Shown piece after piece: positions 5,733 through 12,580 of a DNA stretch of 12,580 nucleotides. Both the position numbers and the translations under genes were made by a program. Position 1 is the stretch's first letter, and each line of letters opens with the position of its first letter. The notes under the pieces were generated by a model. That model was not told the origin of the DNA and did no database searches. It saw only the letters and a list, made by a program, of their open reading frames with translations. The DNA comes from Pseudomonadota bacterium (GTDB lineage Bacteria > Pseudomonadota > Gammaproteobacteria > Enterobacterales > Enterobacteriaceae), in NCBI GenBank assembly GCA_023425455.1, contig JAFACP010000312.1:1-12580 (forward strand), written 5' to 3'.

Positions 5733-7130
5733 ATGCCTGACAATAAAAAACAGGGGCGAGCATCCAATAAGGCGATGACATTTTTCGTCTGCTTCCTGGC
5801 CGCCCTGGCAGGATTACTCTTTGGCCTGGATATCGGTGTGATCGCCGGTGCATTACCCTTCATCACCGATGAGTTCCAGATCAGCGCGCACACCCAGGAG
5901 TGGGTGGTGAGCTCCATGATGTTCGGCGCAGCGGTCGGTGCAGTGGGCAGCGGCTGGCTCTCATTCAGGCTGGGACGCAAAAAAAGCCTGATGATCGGTG
6001 CCGTGCTGTTCGTGGCCGGTTCACTGTTCTCTGCTGCGGCGCCAAACGTTGAAGTGCTGCTGGTCTCCCGCGTACTGCTGGGTCTGGCCGTCGGCGTCGC
6101 CTCTTACACCGCCCCGCTGTACCTGTCCGAAATTGCGCCGGAGAAAATCCGTGGCAGCATGATTTCGATGTATCAGCTGATGATCACCATCGGTATTCTT
6201 GGCGCCTATCTCTCCGACACCGCCTTCAGCTACAGCGGCGCCTGGCGCTGGATGCTTGGCGTTATCATCATTCCTGCCGTTCTGCTGTTGATTGGCGTCT
6301 TTTTCCTGCCGGACAGCCCACGCTGGTTCGCGGCCAAACGCCGTTTTGTCGATGCCGAACGCGTGTTGCTGCGCCTGCGTGACACCAGCGCGGAAGCCAA
6401 AAACGAGCTGGAGGAGATCCGTGAAAGCCTGAAGGTCAGGCAGTCCGGCTGGGCGCTGTTTAAAGAGAACAGCAACTTCCGCCGTGCGGTGTTCCTCGGG
6501 ATCCTGCTGCAGATTATGCAACAGTTCACCGGCATGAACGTCATCATGTACTACGCGCCAAAAATCTTTGAACTGGCGGGCTATACCAATACCACTGAAC
6601 AGATGTGGGGTACGGTGATCGTTGGCCTGACCAACGTGCTGGCAACCTTTATCGCCATCGGTCTGGTTGACCGCTGGGGACGCAAACCAACCCTGACGCT
6701 GGGCTTCCTGGTGATGGCCGTCGGGATGGGCGTCCTCGGAACCATGATGCATGTGGGCATTCACTCACCAACGGCGCAATACTTCGCTGTGGCGATGCTG
6801 ATGATGTTTATCGTCGGGTTTGCCATGAGCGCCGGTCCGCTGATTTGGGTGCTGTGCTCTGAGATCCAGCCGCTGAAAGGGCGCGACTTTGGCATCACCT
6901 GCTCCACCGCAACCAACTGGATTGCCAACATGATCGTCGGTGCGACCTTCCTGACCATGCTCAACAGCCTGGGCAACGCGAACACTTTCTGGGTCTATGC
7001 CGGTCTGAATCTGCTGTTTATTGTTCTGACCCTGTGGCTGGTGCCGGAGACAAAACACGTGTCTCTGGAACATATCGAACGCAACCTGATGAAAGGTCGA
7101 CCACTGCGCGAAATTGGCGCGCACGACTAA
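5733..7130 (+). CDS. galP: Galactose:proton symporter
   Basis: 465 residues, one more than E. coli GalP. It is an inner-membrane sugar porter of the MFS with 12 predicted transmembrane helices and a cytoplasmic loop after helix 6 (about 195-250). Family motifs are in order: RLGRKKSL at 79-86 between helices 2 and 3, [15 protein letters not shown] at 128-142, PDSPRWF at 193-199 after helix 6, [14 protein letters not shown] at 263-276 in helix 7, DRWGRKP at 313-319, and PETK at 438-441 after helix 12. The ATG at 5733 follows a strong GGAGGG. Expression is predicted to depend on CRP and be repressed by GalR/GalS. K-12-like placement after metK supports the assignment to galP rather than the paralogue araE. 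Confidence 0.97.
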   Translation: MPDNKKQGRASNKAMTFFVCFLAALAGLLFGLDIGVIAGALPFITDEFQISAHTQEWVVSSMMFGAAVGAVGSGWLSFRLGRKKSLMIGAVLFVAGSLFSAAAPNVEVLLVSRVLLGLAVGVASYTAPLYLSEIAPEKIRGSMISMYQLMITIGILGAYLSDTAFSYSGAWRWMLGVIIIPAVLLLIGVFFLPDSPRWFAAKRRFVDAERVLLRLRDTSAEAKNELEEIRESLKVRQSGWALFKENSNFRRAVFLGILLQIMQQFTGMNVIMYYAPKIFELAGYTNTTEQMWGTVIVGLTNVLATFIAIGLVDRWGRKPTLTLGFLVMAVGMGVLGTMMHVGIHSPTAQYFAVAMLMMFIVGFAMSAGPLIWVLCSEIQPLKGRDFGITCSTATNWIANMIVGATFLTMLNSLGNANTFWVYAGLNLLFIVLTLWLVPETKHVSLEHIERNLMKGRPLREIGAHD

Positions 7131-7131
7131 A

Positions 7132-7165
7132 CCTCCTTTCGGGGAGGCACCTCTTGCGCCTCCCC
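7132..7165 (+). terminator. Hairpins after galP, weak terminator
   Basis: GGGGAGGC (7141-7148) pairs with GCCTCCCC (7158-7165) around nine bases. An alternative hairpin pairs CCTCC (7132-7136) with GGAGG (7143-7147), and the two exclude each other. No real T tract follows, so it may be a transcript-end stabiliser or a Rho-dependent end rather than a classic intrinsic terminator. Confidence 0.45.
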
Positions 7166-7190
7166 GCTTCGCACTTTATGCTCTGCCCCT

Positions 7191-7688
7191 ATGAAAGCTC
7201 CCCGTCTCCCTATTGCCCTTCAGCAGGCCGTTATGCGCAGCCTGCGGGAACATCTTGCCCGGGCTAACCAGAAGCTGGACCGCTGCTACCCTGAACCCAG
7301 GCTGGTCTATCAGCAGCGGGGAACCGCCGCGGGAACCGCCTGGCTTGAGGCCTGGGAGATCCGCCTCAACCCGGTTTTGCTGCTGGAAAACCAGCAGGCC
7401 TTTATTGATGAGGTGGTGCCTCATGAGCTGGCGCATCTGCTGGTGTGGAAACACGCTGGCCGGGTCGCACCGCACGGTAAAGAGTGGAAATGGATGATGG
7501 AAGCCGTGCTTGGCGTCCCGGCACGTCGTACTCACCAGTTTGAGCTGGAATCGGTGCGGCGCAATACTTTTGCCTACCGCTGCCAGTGCCAGCAGCATCA
7601 GTTAACCGTTCGCCGGCACAATCGGGTGCTTCGCGGGGAAGCAACCTACCGCTGCGTAAAATGCGGTACGCCGCTGGTTGCCGAATAA
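7191..7688 (+). CDS. sprT: SprT-family zinc metalloprotease-like protein
   Basis: 165 residues, the length of E. coli SprT. It has the zinc-peptidase motif HELAH at 78-82 (H78, E79, H82), further histidines at 88 and 95, and a C-terminal zinc-ribbon with C131, C133, C155 and C158. The family is related to the DNA-protein crosslink protease Spartan; the bacterial substrate is not known to me. The ATG at 7191 has no good Shine-Dalgarno sequence before it, but the N-terminus [14 protein letters not shown] aligns with the known family start. It lies 60 bases after galP and about 90 before endA, both on the same strand. Confidence 0.93.
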   Translation: MKAPRLPIALQQAVMRSLREHLARANQKLDRCYPEPRLVYQQRGTAAGTAWLEAWEIRLNPVLLLENQQAFIDEVVPHELAHLLVWKHAGRVAPHGKEWKWMMEAVLGVPARRTHQFELESVRRNTFAYRCQCQQHQLTVRRHNRVLRGEATYRCVKCGTPLVAE

Positions 7689-7781
7689 TGACTGAACAAT
7701 CAGGAACATTCCTGAGCTGACTGATTGCATACAGGAACAACATTCGTTACGTTGCGGGCTCGTTTTGACACGGAGTGTAAG

Positions 7782-8489
7782 ATGTCCCGTAATGTCTCCC
7801 TTGCTATCGCCCTTCTGGCGACGGCAATCTCTGGCCATGCTCTGGCCGACGGTATCAACAGTTTCTCTCAGGCTAAAGCCGCAGGCGTTAAGGTGAATGC
7901 TGACGTCCCCGGTGATTTCTACTGCGGCTGTAAAATCAACTGGCAGGGTAAGAAAGGGGTCGTTGACCTTGAGTCCTGCGGTTACAAAGTCCGTAAAAAT
8001 GCGCACCGCGCCAGCCGCGTTGAATGGGAACACGTGGTCCCGGCCTGGCAGTTTGGCCACCAGCGCCAGTGCTGGCAGGACGGCGGACGTAAAAACTGCG
8101 CCAAAGATCCGGTTTATCGCCGGATGGAAAGCGACATGCATAACCTGCAGCCAGCGGTGGGTGAAGTGAACGGCGATCGCGGCAACTTTATGTACAGCCA
8201 GTGGAATGGCGGCGCAGGTCAGTACGGACAGTGCGCCATGAAGGTGGATTTCAAGGATAAAATCGCCGAGCCACCGGCACGTGCCCGGGGAAGCATCGCG
8301 CGGACCTACTTCTATATGCGCGACCGCTACAGCCTAACGCTCTCACGCCAGCAGACGCAGCTGTTTAATGCGTGGAATAAGCAGTATCCGGTTAGCGGGT
8401 GGGAGTGTCAGCGCGACGAACGTATCGCCCGCGTACAGGGGAATCATAACCCTTACGTCCAGCGGGCTTGCCAGGCACAAAAGAGCTAA
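7782..8489 (+). CDS. endA: Endonuclease I, periplasmic
   Basis: 235 residues from the ATG at 7782, equal to E. coli EndA. That ATG has a GGAG at good spacing and opens a signal peptide: MSRN, a hydrophobic core ([13 protein letters not shown]), and a cleavage site after GHALA at residue 22. A start at 7725 would bury the signal peptide under 19 extra residues, so I reject it. The enzyme is a non-specific double-strand nuclease of the periplasm. The active-site block EWEHVVPAW carries the catalytic H84, with MHNLQP (N121) and GEVNGDRGN (N130) as conserved metal-site residues. Eight cysteines in the mature part (48, 50, 67, 97, 106, 151, 209, 230) suit disulfide bonds in the periplasm. Confidence 0.96.
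   Translation: MSRNVSLAIALLATAISGHALADGINSFSQAKAAGVKVNADVPGDFYCGCKINWQGKKGVVDLESCGYKVRKNAHRASRVEWEHVVPAWQFGHQRQCWQDGGRKNCAKDPVYRRMESDMHNLQPAVGEVNGDRGNFMYSQWNGGAGQYGQCAMKVDFKDKIAEPPARARGSIARTYFYMRDRYSLTLSRQQTQLFNAWNKQYPVSGWECQRDERIARVQGNHNPYVQRACQAQKS
8057..8064 (-). other. Chi site (GCTGGTGG on the minus strand)
   Basis: Exact reverse complement of the Chi octamer inside endA, same orientation as the other two. Confidence 0.6.
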
Positions 8490-8512
8490 CCTACACTAGC
8501 GGCAACAGATAT

Positions 8513-8653
8513 ATGCACACCACCGGTCACGCTGCTCCTAAACCGGCTTTCAGCGTTTTTGCGCAGCGCCAGGACAGCGTGATGGATGACGTGTATTACC
8601 GCATGACACATGGAATTTCTGACTATGCGTATTCCCCGCATCTACCACCCTGA
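8513..8653 (+). CDS. Possible small ORF overlapping the rsmE start
   Basis: A 46-residue frame starting [14 protein letters not shown] and ending SPHLPP. It fills the endA-rsmE gap and runs 29 bases into rsmE in another frame. The ribosome binding site is weak. I recognise no homologue and the sequence has no domain, signal peptide or membrane segment. It might be a short upstream ORF that delivers ribosomes to rsmE, whose own Shine-Dalgarno sequence is also weak, or chance. Confidence 0.2.
   Translation: MHTTGHAAPKPAFSVFAQRQDSVMDDVYYRMTHGISDYAYSPHLPP
8529..8560 (+). terminator. Weak terminator-like hairpin after endA
   Basis: ACGCTG (8529-8534) pairs with CAGCGT (8551-8556) around a 16-base loop, followed by T through 8560. 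The loop is long for an intrinsic terminator. Confidence 0.3.
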
Positions 8654-9356
8654 ACTGATTACCGTCGGTGGCGAAATGGCGCTGTCCGACGACGCGGCAA
8701 ACCACGTTGGCCGCGTACTGCGCATGAGCACCGGCCAGCACGTTCAGCTGTTCGACGGCTCTAACCAGGTTTTCGAGGCTGAAATCGTCCGGGCCGATAA
8801 AAAAAGCGTGCACGTCAAGGTGCTGCGCGGCGAAGTCGACGATCGTGAGTCGCCCCTGCACATTCATCTGGGGCAGGTGATGTCGCGCGGCGAAAAGATG
8901 GAGTTCACGATCCAGAAATCCATTGAACTGGGTGTAAGCCTCATTACGCCACTTTTTTCTGAGCGCTGCGGCGTTAAACTGGATGCCGAACGTCTGAACA
9001 AAAAGATCCAGCAGTGGCAGAAAATCGCTATTGCGGCCTGCGAGCAGAGCGGTCGCAACCGTATTCCAACGATCCGTCCGGCGATGGAGCTGGCCGCCTG
9101 GTGTGCTGAAGAGGATGACGCGCTGAAGCTCAACCTCCATCCGCGCGCCAGCGCCAGTATCAATACGCTGCCGCAGCCTGTGGAGCGGGTACGTCTGCTG
9201 ATTGGCCCGGAAGGCGGGCTCTCGGCAGACGAAATTGCCATGACGGCGGGTTACCAGTTTACTGATATTCTGTTGGGACCCCGCGTTCTGCGCACTGAGA
9301 CGACGGCACTCACCGCCATTACCGCGCTGCAGGTACGGTTTGGCGATCTGGGTTGA
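8625..9356 (+). CDS. rsmE: 16S rRNA m3U1498 methyltransferase
   Basis: 243 residues from the ATG at 8625, matching E. coli RsmE, which starts [10 protein letters not shown]. An in-frame ATG at 8610 would add five residues without support. The enzyme uses S-adenosylmethionine to methylate N3 of U1498 in 16S rRNA within the 30S subunit. An N-terminal PUA-like RNA-binding domain (about 1-70) is followed by a SPOUT methyltransferase domain with its knot motifs: EQSGRNRIP at 140-148, IGPEGGLS at 193-200, and [11 protein letters not shown] at 217-227. The Shine-Dalgarno sequence is weak (GGAA about nine bases upstream). gshB follows after 108 bases on the same strand. Confidence 0.96.
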   Translation: MRIPRIYHPELITVGGEMALSDDAANHVGRVLRMSTGQHVQLFDGSNQVFEAEIVRADKKSVHVKVLRGEVDDRESPLHIHLGQVMSRGEKMEFTIQKSIELGVSLITPLFSERCGVKLDAERLNKKIQQWQKIAIAACEQSGRNRIPTIRPAMELAAWCAEEDDALKLNLHPRASASINTLPQPVERVRLLIGPEGGLSADEIAMTAGYQFTDILLGPRVLRTETTALTAITALQVRFGDLG

Positions 9357-9464
9357 CCCAACCGGCTCTGTCAGACGTCATTACCGCAAGCTGGTTGATG
9401 CGACTCAGGTGCAACATCACAACCAGGACGGCTCAATGGGTCAGGCTTTTAACGGAGAAGAATA

Positions 9465-10412
9465 ATGATCAAGCTCGGCATCGTGATGGATCCCATCGCA
9501 AACATTAACATCAAGAAAGACTCCAGCTTCGCTATGCTGCTGGAAGCGCAACGTCGCGGCTACCAGCTCCACTACATGGAGATGAACGATCTGTTCCTGA
9601 TCAACGGAGAAGCGCGCGCGCGGACCCGCATCGTCAATGTCGAACAGAACTACGATAAATGGTATGAATTCGGCAGCGAGCAGGAGATCCCGCTGGCCGA
9701 TCTCGATGTGATCCTGATGCGTAAAGATCCGCCGTTCGACACCGAATTCATCTACTGCACCTACATTCTGGAGCGCGCGGAAGAGCAAGGGACACTGATC
9801 GTCAACAAGCCGCAAAGCCTGCGCGACTGTAATGAGAAGCTCTATACCGCCTGGTTCTCCGACCTGACGCCGGAAACGCTGGTGACCCGTAACAAGGCGC
9901 AGCTGAAAGCGTTCTGGCAGCAACATGGCGATATCATCATGAAGCCGCTGGACGGTATGGGCGGCGCGTCTATTTTCCGGGTAAAAGAGGGCGATCCGAA
10001 CATTGGCGTGATTGCCGAAACCCTGACTGAGCTGGGCACCCGCTACTGCATGGCGCAAAACTACCTGCCCGCCATTAAGGATGGCGACAAACGTGTTCTG
10101 GTGGTCGATGGCGAGCCGGTGCCTTACTGCCTGGCGCGCATCCCGCAGGGCGGTGAAACCCGTGGGAATCTGGCCGCCGGTGGTCGTGGAGAACCGCGCC
10201 CGCTAAGCGAAAGCGACTGGGAAATCGCGCGTCGCGTTGGCCCCGAGCTGAAAGCCAAAGGGCTGATTTTTGTTGGTCTGGATATCATCGGCGATCGCCT
10301 GACGGAAGTGAACGTCACCAGCCCAACCTGCATTCGTGAAATCGAGGCTCAATTCCCGGTCTCGATCACCGGTATGCTGATGGACGCTATCGAAAAACGT
10401 ATCCAAAACTAA
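9465..10412 (+). CDS. gshB: Glutathione synthetase
   Basis: 315 residues, one less than E. coli GshB. It joins gamma-glutamylcysteine and glycine with ATP to give glutathione in the cytoplasm. It has the prokaryotic ATP-grasp fold: an N-terminal domain (MIKLGIVMDPI), the ATP lysine K160 followed by the glycine-rich PLDGMGGASIF, the flexible active-site loop IPQGGETRGNLAAGGRG at 226-242, and the metal-binding END of the fold at E281 and N283 in TEVNVTSP. The start at 9465 has a strong GGAGAAG. An intrinsic terminator is found 118 bases after the stop. Confidence 0.98.
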   Translation: MIKLGIVMDPIANINIKKDSSFAMLLEAQRRGYQLHYMEMNDLFLINGEARARTRIVNVEQNYDKWYEFGSEQEIPLADLDVILMRKDPPFDTEFIYCTYILERAEEQGTLIVNKPQSLRDCNEKLYTAWFSDLTPETLVTRNKAQLKAFWQQHGDIIMKPLDGMGGASIFRVKEGDPNIGVIAETLTELGTRYCMAQNYLPAIKDGDKRVLVVDGEPVPYCLARIPQGGETRGNLAAGGRGEPRPLSESDWEIARRVGPELKAKGLIFVGLDIIGDRLTEVNVTSPTCIREIEAQFPVSITGMLMDAIEKRIQN

Positions 10413-10423
10413 TCTGCCGCGCA

Positions 10424-10480
10424 TCAATGGCAGTTTCAGCGGGCGCATTGACTGAGCCGATACAGGCAGCGAACGCTGCC
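10424..10480 (+). other. Hairpins in the gshB 3' region
   Basis: TCAATG (10424-10429) can pair with CATTGA (10446-10451), and GGCAGC (10465-10470) pairs with GCTGCC (10475-10480) around the tetraloop GAAC. No T tract follows the second hairpin. They precede the terminator at 10530-10573 and could be part of a 3' UTR-derived RNA or a yqgE leader. Confidence 0.35.
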
Positions 10481-10529
10481 CGGGGTTCAACATGGCGAGC
10501 AAAATAGCCTGATGAGCCTGACATCTAGT

Positions 10530-10573
10530 GACAGCACCCGGGTTTATCCCCATACTGGGCGCTGTCGCTTTTT
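10530..10573 (+). terminator. Intrinsic terminator between gshB and yqgE
   Basis: GACAGC-A-CCC (10530-10539) pairs with GGG-C-GCTGTC (10557-10566), one mismatch, followed by GC and five T (10569-10573). It ends only 25 bases before the yqgE start, so it may act as an attenuator on yqgE as well as the end of gshB. Confidence 0.75.
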
Positions 10574-10598
10574 AAACCAGGAAACAGAACCTCTGACA

Positions 10599-11159
10599 AT
10601 GAATTTACAGCATCACTTTCTTATTGCCATGCCTGCTCTCCAGGACCCGATTTTTCGCCGTTCCGTGGTTTATATCTGCGAGTACAATGAAGACGGTGCT
10701 ATGGGGATTATCATCAATAAACCGCTGGAAAACCTGCAGGTTGAAGGCATTCTCGACAAGCTTAAAATCACTGCGGAAGAACGGCTGCCGGAAATTCGCC
10801 TTGATAAACCGGTCATGCTCGGTGGGCCACTTGCAGAAGATCGTGGTTTTATCCTGCATACGCCGCCCGCGTTCTCTTCCAGTATTCGTATCTCGGACAA
10901 CACCGTGATCACCACCTCCCGCGATGTGCTGGAGACGCTGGGCACCGCAAATCAGCCTTCCGAGGTACTGGTCGCGCTCGGTTACTCGTCATGGGAAAAA
11001 GGCCAGCTTGAGCAAGAGATCCTCGACAACGCCTGGCTGACGGCCCCAGCCGATATGAATATTCTGTTTAAGACCCCCATTGCCGATCGCTGGCGCGAAG
11101 CGGCGAAACTGATTGGCATTGATATTCTGACCATGCCTGGCGTTGCGGGGCACGCATAA
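10599..11159 (+). CDS. yqgE: UPF0301/DUF179 family protein YqgE
   Basis: 186 residues from the ATG at 10599, one less than E. coli YqgE, which starts [12 protein letters not shown]. The frame is open back to 10512, but those 29 codons span a terminator hairpin and are not part of the family. The closest purine-rich sequence, AGGA, is 16 bases before the ATG, so the ribosome binding site is poor. Conserved blocks are [10 protein letters not shown] at 33-42, LGGPL at 74-78, and [14 protein letters not shown] at 128-141. The family has no settled biochemical function. The stop TAA shares its last A with the yqgF ATG, the usual pairing of these two genes in enterobacteria. Confidence 0.94.
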   Translation: MNLQHHFLIAMPALQDPIFRRSVVYICEYNEDGAMGIIINKPLENLQVEGILDKLKITAEERLPEIRLDKPVMLGGPLAEDRGFILHTPPAFSSSIRISDNTVITTSRDVLETLGTANQPSEVLVALGYSSWEKGQLEQEILDNAWLTAPADMNILFKTPIADRWREAAKLIGIDILTMPGVAGHA

Positions 11160-11575
11160 TGAGCGGAACGCTGCTGGCTTTCGATTTTGGCACCCGCAGT
11201 ATTGGCGTCGCCGTTGGTCAACGCATCACCGGCACCGCCCGGCCGCTCACCGCCCTGAAGGCCAACGACGGCACGCCGGACTGGAGCCTTATCGAACGTC
11301 TGCTCAAAGAGTGGCAGCCGGATGAGGTGATTGTCGGTCTGCCGCTGAATATGGACGGAACCGAACAACCGCTCACCGCGCGCGCGCGTAAGTTCGCCAA
11401 TAAAATTCACGGCCGCTTCGGTGCCTCAGTGAAACTGCACGACGAGCGTCTGAGCACCGTCGAGGCCCGAGCGGGCCTGTTTGAGCACGGTGGCTTCCGG
11501 GCGCTGAATAAGGGCAGCGTGGACTCAGCCTCAGCGGTCGTGATCCTCGAAAGCTACTTTGAACAGGGCTACTGA
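11159..11575 (+). CDS. yqgF: Pre-16S rRNA nuclease / RuvX-like RNase H fold protein
   Basis: 138 residues, the length of E. coli YqgF (RuvX). It has an RNase H-like fold with acidic active-site residues: D9 in [14 protein letters not shown], the HDERLST block at 94-100 (E96), and D122 in [10 protein letters not shown]. In E. coli it is essential and takes part in trimming the 5' end of 16S rRNA; a Holliday junction resolvase role was proposed from the fold. The start overlaps the yqgE stop by one base (TAATG), so translation is probably coupled. The convergent yggR ends 52 bases downstream; that gap has a small GCCGC-TCT-GCGGC hairpin (11616-11628) but no good T tract. Confidence 0.97.
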   Translation: MSGTLLAFDFGTRSIGVAVGQRITGTARPLTALKANDGTPDWSLIERLLKEWQPDEVIVGLPLNMDGTEQPLTARARKFANKIHGRFGASVKLHDERLSTVEARAGLFEHGGFRALNKGSVDSASAVVILESYFEQGY

Positions 11576-11627
11576 TCCTGACCCGTTGCTCGTAAAGCGG
11601 GGATCTGTGCGCCACGCCGCTCTGCGG

Positions 11628-12580
11628 CTATAGCCTCCCCTGCGCGCACCGCCCGGCCCTGCTTTGCGCAAAATTTTGCATCCCCGCCTGCTGGCCGGTC
11701 TGAATAATACCGGGGAGCTGCCACGTTTTCCCCTCGCGGATCAAACTGGCGGCAGCGGGCGTATTCACCAGCAGTTCATAAAGCGCCACCCGTCCTCCCT
11801 GGGTGTCGGGCTCCAGCTTTTGCGCCAGCACCGCACGTAAACTCCCTGCCAGCTGGTTTCGCACCGGATCTTTCTCCTGCGCCGGAAAGGTATCCACCAG
11901 ACGCTCAATCGCCTGGGCCGCGCCGCGCGTGTGCAGCGTCGCCAGCACCAGATGGCCGGTCTCAGCGGCGGTGAGTGCAAGGCGTATCGTTTCACTGTCG
12001 CGCAGCTCCCCGAGCAAAATAACGTCCGGGTCCTCGCGCAGCGCGCTGCGTAGTGCGCCGGCAAAGCTCTGGCTGTGCAGGCCGATCTCCCGCTGCTGGA
12101 TCAGGCAGCGGGCGCTCTGGTAGACAAACTCCACCGGATCTTCGAGCGTCAATATATGGCCGTCGGTGTGGTGGTTGAGAAAATCGACCATTGCGGCAAG
12201 CGTGGTGGACTTCCCGCTTCCGGTCGCGCCGGTGACCAGAATCAGGCCATTGTCACTGGACAACAGCCCCGGGATCGCACCCGGTACGCCGAGAGTCGCA
12301 AGCTGCGGGCAGCTTCGCGGCAGCAGCCGCAGCGTCAGCGAAATGCCCTTCATCTGGGTAAAGGCGCTCCCGCGCAGCCGCTGATTGCCCGCCAGGGTCA
12401 CGGCAAAATCGATATGCCCCTGCGCCCACCACGCCCCCTGCTGCTCGTCATTCAGCCACGCTTTTAGCAGGGCGCTGACGTCGGGAGGCGGAAACGGCGC
12501 AGGCTCAAGACGGCCTGCTCTGCGCCAGCGAGGCGGCGAATCACTGCACAGGTGTAGATCCGAGACGTTATGCTTTACAC
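11628..12580 (-). CDS. yggR: PilT-like type II/IV secretion ATPase YggR (5' end outside window)
   Basis: The minus-strand frame is open from the right edge to a TAG at 11628-11630, giving 316 residues. E. coli YggR has 326, so about ten N-terminal residues lie outside. The apparent GTG at 12401 is internal: upstream residues such as VKHNVSDLHLCS and WLNDEQQ align with the family N-terminal domain. It is a hexameric PilT/VirB11-type ATPase with Walker A GATGSGKSTT, Asp box LTLEDPVEF, Walker B DPDVILLGELRD, and His box GHLVLATLHTRGA. Pilin-retraction genes are not nearby, so its substrate system is unclear. It runs convergently toward yqgF. Confidence 0.96.
   Translation of the reverse strand, partial: VKHNVSDLHLCSDSPPRWRRAGRLEPAPFPPPDVSALLKAWLNDEQQGAWWAQGHIDFAVTLAGNQRLRGSAFTQMKGISLTLRLLPRSCPQLATLGVPGAIPGLLSSDNGLILVTGATGSGKSTTLAAMVDFLNHHTDGHILTLEDPVEFVYQSARCLIQQREIGLHSQSFAGALRSALREDPDVILLGELRDSETIRLALTAAETGHLVLATLHTRGAAQAIERLVDTFPAQEKDPVRNQLAGSLRAVLAQKLEPDTQGGRVALYELLVNTPAAASLIREGKTWQLPGIIQTGQQAGMQNFAQSRAGRCAQGRL

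Noticed and set aside
6021..6764. Long minus-strand ORF of 247 codons inside galP
   Set aside because: Antisense to a conserved transporter, His/Gln/Asp-rich shadow composition, no start signal.
7725..7781. Upstream start for endA
   Set aside because: It adds 19 residues ahead of a clear signal peptide; the ATG at 7782 has a better ribosome binding site and gives the family length.
10512..10598. N-terminal extension of yqgE from an upstream ATG
   Set aside because: It would translate through the terminator hairpin, and the family starts at MNLQHHF.
11616..11628. GCCGC-TCT-GCGGC hairpin between yqgF and yggR as a shared terminator
   Set aside because: The stem is short with a three-base loop and no T tract follows on either strand.

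Overview
This window is an ordinary stretch of enterobacterial core chromosome. Nearly every protein reads as a close, full-length homologue of an Escherichia coli K-12 protein, and the order speB-speA-yqgB ... metK-galP-sprT-endA-rsmE-gshB-yqgE-yqgF-yggR is the K-12 order at about 66.5 min. GC-rich codon use, and an MFS transporter gene next to speB that K-12 does not have there, point to Enterobacter or a near relative. That genus guess is an inference. I see no insertion sequence, phage gene, CRISPR array, rRNA or tRNA.

Layout. Bases 1-303 are the 3' end of an MFS transporter gene, which meets speB tail to tail with a 3-base gap. On the minus strand lie speB (agmatinase), speA (arginine decarboxylase) and the small gene yqgB directly upstream of speA. 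Bases 3550-4210 hold the divergent regulatory region between yqgB/speA and metK, with two doubtful overlapping small ORFs and a tandem array of MetJ operator-like boxes. On the plus strand follow metK with a good intrinsic terminator, galP behind a CRP site and a GalR/GalS-type operator, sprT, endA, rsmE, gshB, and yqgE-yqgF overlapping by one base. The window ends inside yggR, which runs convergently from the right edge.

How the genes work together. SpeA and SpeB turn arginine into agmatine and then putrescine. MetK makes S-adenosylmethionine, which feeds methylation (for example by RsmE on 16S rRNA) and, after decarboxylation, spermidine synthesis from putrescine. GshB completes glutathione. 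GalP imports galactose. EndA is a periplasmic nuclease. RsmE and YqgF both act on 16S rRNA.

I found no convincing new multi-gene system. The more interesting signals are regulatory: a structured speA-speB intergenic region ending in a strong intrinsic terminator 45 bases before speB; a second gal-type operator 182 bp upstream of the main galP operator; a hairpin-rich gshB-yqgE gap whose terminator lies only 25 bases before yqgE; and hairpins in the yqgB-speA leader. All were read by eye without searches or folding programs.
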